Part shown: positions 31,536 through 34,169 of the stretch, piece after piece
Layout: the number at the start of each line of letters is the position of its first letter
How positions within the stretch are numbered: the stretch's first letter is position 1
Assembly (NCBI GenBank): GCA_009602725.1
Contig: WELB01000222.1
Span: forward strand, 191,580-225,748
Source: Spirogloea muscicola
Lineage: Eukaryota; Streptophyta; Zygnematophyceae; Spirogloeales; Spirogloeaceae
Direction of reading: 5' to 3'
DNA: 34,169 nt
The notes under the pieces: generated by a model
What the model was told of the DNA's origin: nothing
Database searches by the model: none
What the model saw: the letters and a program-made list of their open reading frames with translations, nothing else
Translations under genes and position numbers: made by a program

Positions 31536-32536
31536 ATGCAGGCCCTGGGGTCGCCTGCGATGCTGCTTACCGGTGGCGAAGCCCAGATTGGAGCAGCCCC
31601 GGTGGCGTGCCGACGCTATGGCGTCGAGGTGCAGGCAGTGCCCGTGCTGCGCGCAAGAGGCCTCAGTACGAGCGCCGCCGCCGCCACCGCAGCCGCCACC
31701 GCCGCCAGTGCCGAAGTGGCGTCCGGGCGACACAGCCCCGTGCGCATCGCCGCGCGGGTGGGCTGGCGGGAGAAGCTCGGAGCACCGCTCCCGCGGCGGC
31801 TGCGGCAAGCCAGCATCAGGACGGCCCGCAGGGGTCGACGGGAAGGTACGCTGCCATGAACTCGTCCGCCAGAAGCCCAAATGCATACTCTGCTAGTAGC
31901 AAGCCATCGCCGCTGTCGGCACATACCGCTGCAGCCGCTGGGAGACGTTAACCTGCCAATCATAGACTTAGAGTTGCTGTTACTTCATTGTCACTCACCA
32001 GTCGTGAGGCGGGGGATTTGCTGCACGCAGGGGCTGTTGCAGCCGCGTCGAGCCTGCAGGCTGCAGCAGAGGGTCTGGAGCTGACTGAGGACAACGTGGA
32101 GTCGGTGCTGGACGAGGTGCGGCCGTACCTCATGGCGGACGGCGGCAACGTGAACCTGTACGAGATAGACGGCCTCATCGTGCGCCTCCAGCTGCAGGGC
32201 GCATGCGGCTCGTGCCCGTCCTCCACCATGACCATGAAGATGGGCATCGAGCGGCGGCTCATCGAGCGCATCCCCGAGATTGAGGCCGTGGAGCAGGTTC
32301 TGGACGAGGAGACGGGCCTGCCGCTTACTGAGGAGAACGTCGAGAAGGTGTTGGCAGAGATCCGACCGTATCTTGTTGGCACGGGCGGTGGCGAGCTGAG
32401 CTTGGTGAAGATTGATGGGCCAGTAGCCAAAGTGAAGCTTGCGGGGCCGGCTGCGGGTGTCATGACAGTGCGTGTCGCAGTCACGCAGAAGCTTCGTGAG
32501 AAGATCCCAATGATCGCCGCCGTCCAGCTCGTGTGA
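31536..32536 (+). CDS. NFU: Plastid-type NFU iron-sulfur scaffold protein (NifU-like, two NFU domains)
   Basis: Two exons are modelled: 31536-31845 and 32043-32536 (stop TGA), phase 1, giving about 267 residues; an acceptor at 32030 is an alternative. The first exon is an Ala/Arg/Ser-rich transit-like peptide ([14 protein letters not shown] at the start). The second begins [10 protein letters not shown], followed by the first NFU domain ([31 protein letters not shown]) with the cluster-binding CGSC motif. A second NFU-like domain ([20 protein letters not shown]) has GPAAG where Cys would be expected and lacks both cysteines. This active-plus-degenerate pair is typical of plant chloroplast NFU1-3, which transfer 4Fe-4S clusters to photosystem I and other plastid proteins. 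The mature part is secure; the first exon is inferred from the ATG, composition and phase. Confidence 0.88.
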
Positions 32537-33000
32537 CATTGGAGAACGTGGCTGGCAGCCATGTCATGTAGCTGCATTTGGGCCGTCGCTGCCATGAAGA
32601 TCGTCCCAACGATGTGTTGCTCTGCTTGTACAATACTTTGCTGCTGGCTGTTTTTAAGGTGCAAGTTGAGCTGCTTGTTCACTCAGATGGGTGGCCTGGC
32701 ACAGCACAGCGAAAGTTCACTGTCAGAGTAGCATCATCTATCTTGCTGGCGCCTTTTTCTTTGATCCAAAGAATGACCAAACGTACACCTAGGGCTTCTC
32801 AGCAAAGGGCTTACGCGCAGAGCTGCTTTGCATCTACGAGGACTACCTGCGCCAGAGTATCTGGTGCATTGTGACGTGCTTTGGAGAAGCAGCTCTGATG
32901 GTCACCCATCAGTCTGATTTCAAGACAGGATTTGACTCAGCCCTTGTTATAGACATCATTTTTTGAAGGCGCGCCACTGCTACTTGCTGGCCATGACCTA
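32537..33000. other. 3' flank of NFU gene, nothing recognised
   Basis: The stretch after the NFU stop codon is probably 3' UTR and intergenic sequence. No coding signature or repeat was seen. Confidence 0.5.
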
Positions 33001-33007
33001 ACCCCCA

Positions 33008-33050
33008 CCCCCCCCCCCCCCCCTTTGGAANCCCCCCCCCCCCCCCCTTT
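33008..33050. repeat. Two C homopolymers separated by an assembly N
   Basis: About sixteen C residues, TTTGGAA, N (33031), then about sixteen C and TTTGGGA. The same C-run-plus-TTTGG unit appears on both sides of the N, which looks like one locus written twice at an unresolved join. Confidence 0.85.
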
Positions 33051-33659
33051 GGGAGTCATTCCGAGTTTTTGGGAAAGTGTTTAGCGAAGAGAGGAGAGAG
33101 CAAGCAGAGCAGGAGTGAGTGCTTATTGAGGCGGGTGGGGGCTAGGAGGCAGTCCAGTAGTTGTATCCGTAGCAAGTATGTCGCTAACCTATTGCGGGTT
33201 GTGGGACTACTTGCAAGTTGAGGAACTTGAGAGGCATTTGATGTGATGCTCAAGTCCTTACAGAAAATGCGAAACCAGAGCTGTCCTTAACATTTCTACC
33301 AAAGCCAACAAATCATCATGGCGGGTTGCACCCTCTCCTGCCTGCGACCAGCACAGACGATTACAGAGTGCGTCCTGCTGTATTCTGCTATTAGAATACT
33401 GCATGCAATTGCCTTGCTGTGAGGGGAGATTACCGTGTGCAGCCTGGCGCTGGCGCTGGCGCTGGCCGACGCTCCAAAAACCTCTCATGCACTCGAGGAC
33501 GCAGAAGGGCTTGGAACTTGCCATGTGGTGTTCGGGCATTGCCTAGCGACCTTCATGTGCTGACCTGTGCTTACTGAGCGCGCCAATCTTCAGTGGGTAG
33601 TGTACGTCATCAGATGTGCTTGCTATTGTACTTAAGAGGAAAAAGCTCTTCCAAAGTAA

Positions 33660-33735
33660 GGCGATGGCTGTGAGAAGGAAGTGGCTCTCCCACTTGTGTG
33701 AGAGGCCAGCCCAAAGGAATGTACAAGGTCCTTCC
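33660..33735 (+). repeat. Isolated relative of the retrotransposon 3'-UTR module
   Basis: GGCTGTGAGAAGGAAGTGGC, then TCTCCCACTTG and GAGGCCAGCCCAAAGGAATG with GTACAAGGTCC resemble the modules at 20793-20870 and 22850-22900. No coding part of the element lies next to it, so it is a short truncated copy. Confidence 0.65.
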
Positions 33736-34019
33736 GCCACTTTGGCCTTCCATCGTATCAATACACGCATGGGTTCTCTCATGCACGCGAGCACGCTGCA
33801 AGAGATAGCGCGCGGTGCGCATGAAATCGAAAGGGAGGCCAATTCTAGCCTTACAAATGTCCTGTTAACTGGGTAACGAGCTGGCTAAGGGGGACACTAA
33901 TACCCCCGAGTGAGCACATGCATATCTGACATGCTATACTGCGGCGCCAAACCACAACCACCACATTGCTGCCGATGCAGCAACGGCAGAATTGCCCATC
34001 TGGACAACGGTGGAGCGCC

Positions 34020-34169
34020 CAATCAAGGCCGCCAGGTGGTGGTGGCGGCGGCGAGCTCCCGGCTGGAGCCGCCCTCGGCGTCGGAGCTCCGCAGGCTGGC
34101 GGGGCGCCAGCGCTTCAGCCGCTGGCCGCGGCCGCCTCCGCTCTTGCGGCCGCCATTGCCGCCGCCGCC
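34020..34169. other. GC-rich island at right edge, possible first or internal exon of a new gene
   Basis: The last 150 bases are strongly GC-rich and end in GCC triplets. On the plus strand after a CAG at about 34035 a frame stays open to the edge with SSRLEPPSASELRRLAGRQR; the minus strand is open too (GQRLKRWRPASLRSSDAEGG). Composition matches the gene-start islands elsewhere in the window, but neither frame was recognised. Confidence 0.3.

Noticed and set aside
31143-31886. 247-codon minus-strand frame with poly-Gly
   Set aside because: It lies opposite the NFU 5' region and GCC run; no splice sites or family motifs support it.

Overview
The window is nuclear DNA from a eukaryote, most likely a chlorophyte green alga. 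The genes are intron-dense, with introns of roughly 70 to 600 bases. There are plant-type telomere-like motifs (TTTAGGG/CCCTAAA), long GCC/GGC trinucleotide runs in GC-rich gene starts, and plant/algal protein types, including a plastid-type two-domain NFU protein and a BSH-like SNF5. Order or species cannot be fixed from the sequence. No prokaryotic operons, CRISPR arrays, rRNA or tRNA genes were seen.

Layout. 1-1263 (+): 3' part of a cupin (RmlC-like) gene with a signal-like N-terminus. About 2957-6215 (+): a TLDc-domain gene whose seven last introns could be phased exactly. 6216-10060: a repeat zone with decayed Ty1/copia fragments arranged as two large inverted duplications. 10928-13538 (-): a Nop2/Sun-type RNA m5C methyltransferase with telomere-like motifs in its introns. 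14352-15679 (-): exons of a coiled-coil protein. 17516-19868 (-): an almost complete SNF5/BSH subunit of SWI/SNF remodellers, divergent from a tentative plastid-targeted gene starting near 20017 (+). 20766-22910: a nest of truncated non-LTR retrotransposon 3' ends in both orientations. 23113-25609 (+): a complete G-patch plus C2H2 zinc-finger gene. 28142-28796 (-): a short COMM-domain gene. 29964-30552 (-): a HYPK homologue (NatA partner), divergent from 31536-32536 (+), a plastid-type NFU iron-sulfur scaffold. The right end is mostly non-coding and finishes in a new GC-rich island.

The genes are unrelated housekeeping functions (RNA methylation, chromatin remodelling, splicing-type G-patch protein, N-terminal acetylation, Fe-S assembly, COMMD trafficking) and do not form one system. 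Exons were assigned by reading frame, splice sites, phase agreement across introns and remembered family motifs; no search was run. Exon ends are therefore models, and most first exons are unresolved because they lie in GCC-rich islands, three of which contain an assembly N. The unusual points are several GC-AG introns, paired foldback copia duplications, interstitial telomere-like tracts around one exon, and homopolymer-plus-N assembly scars.
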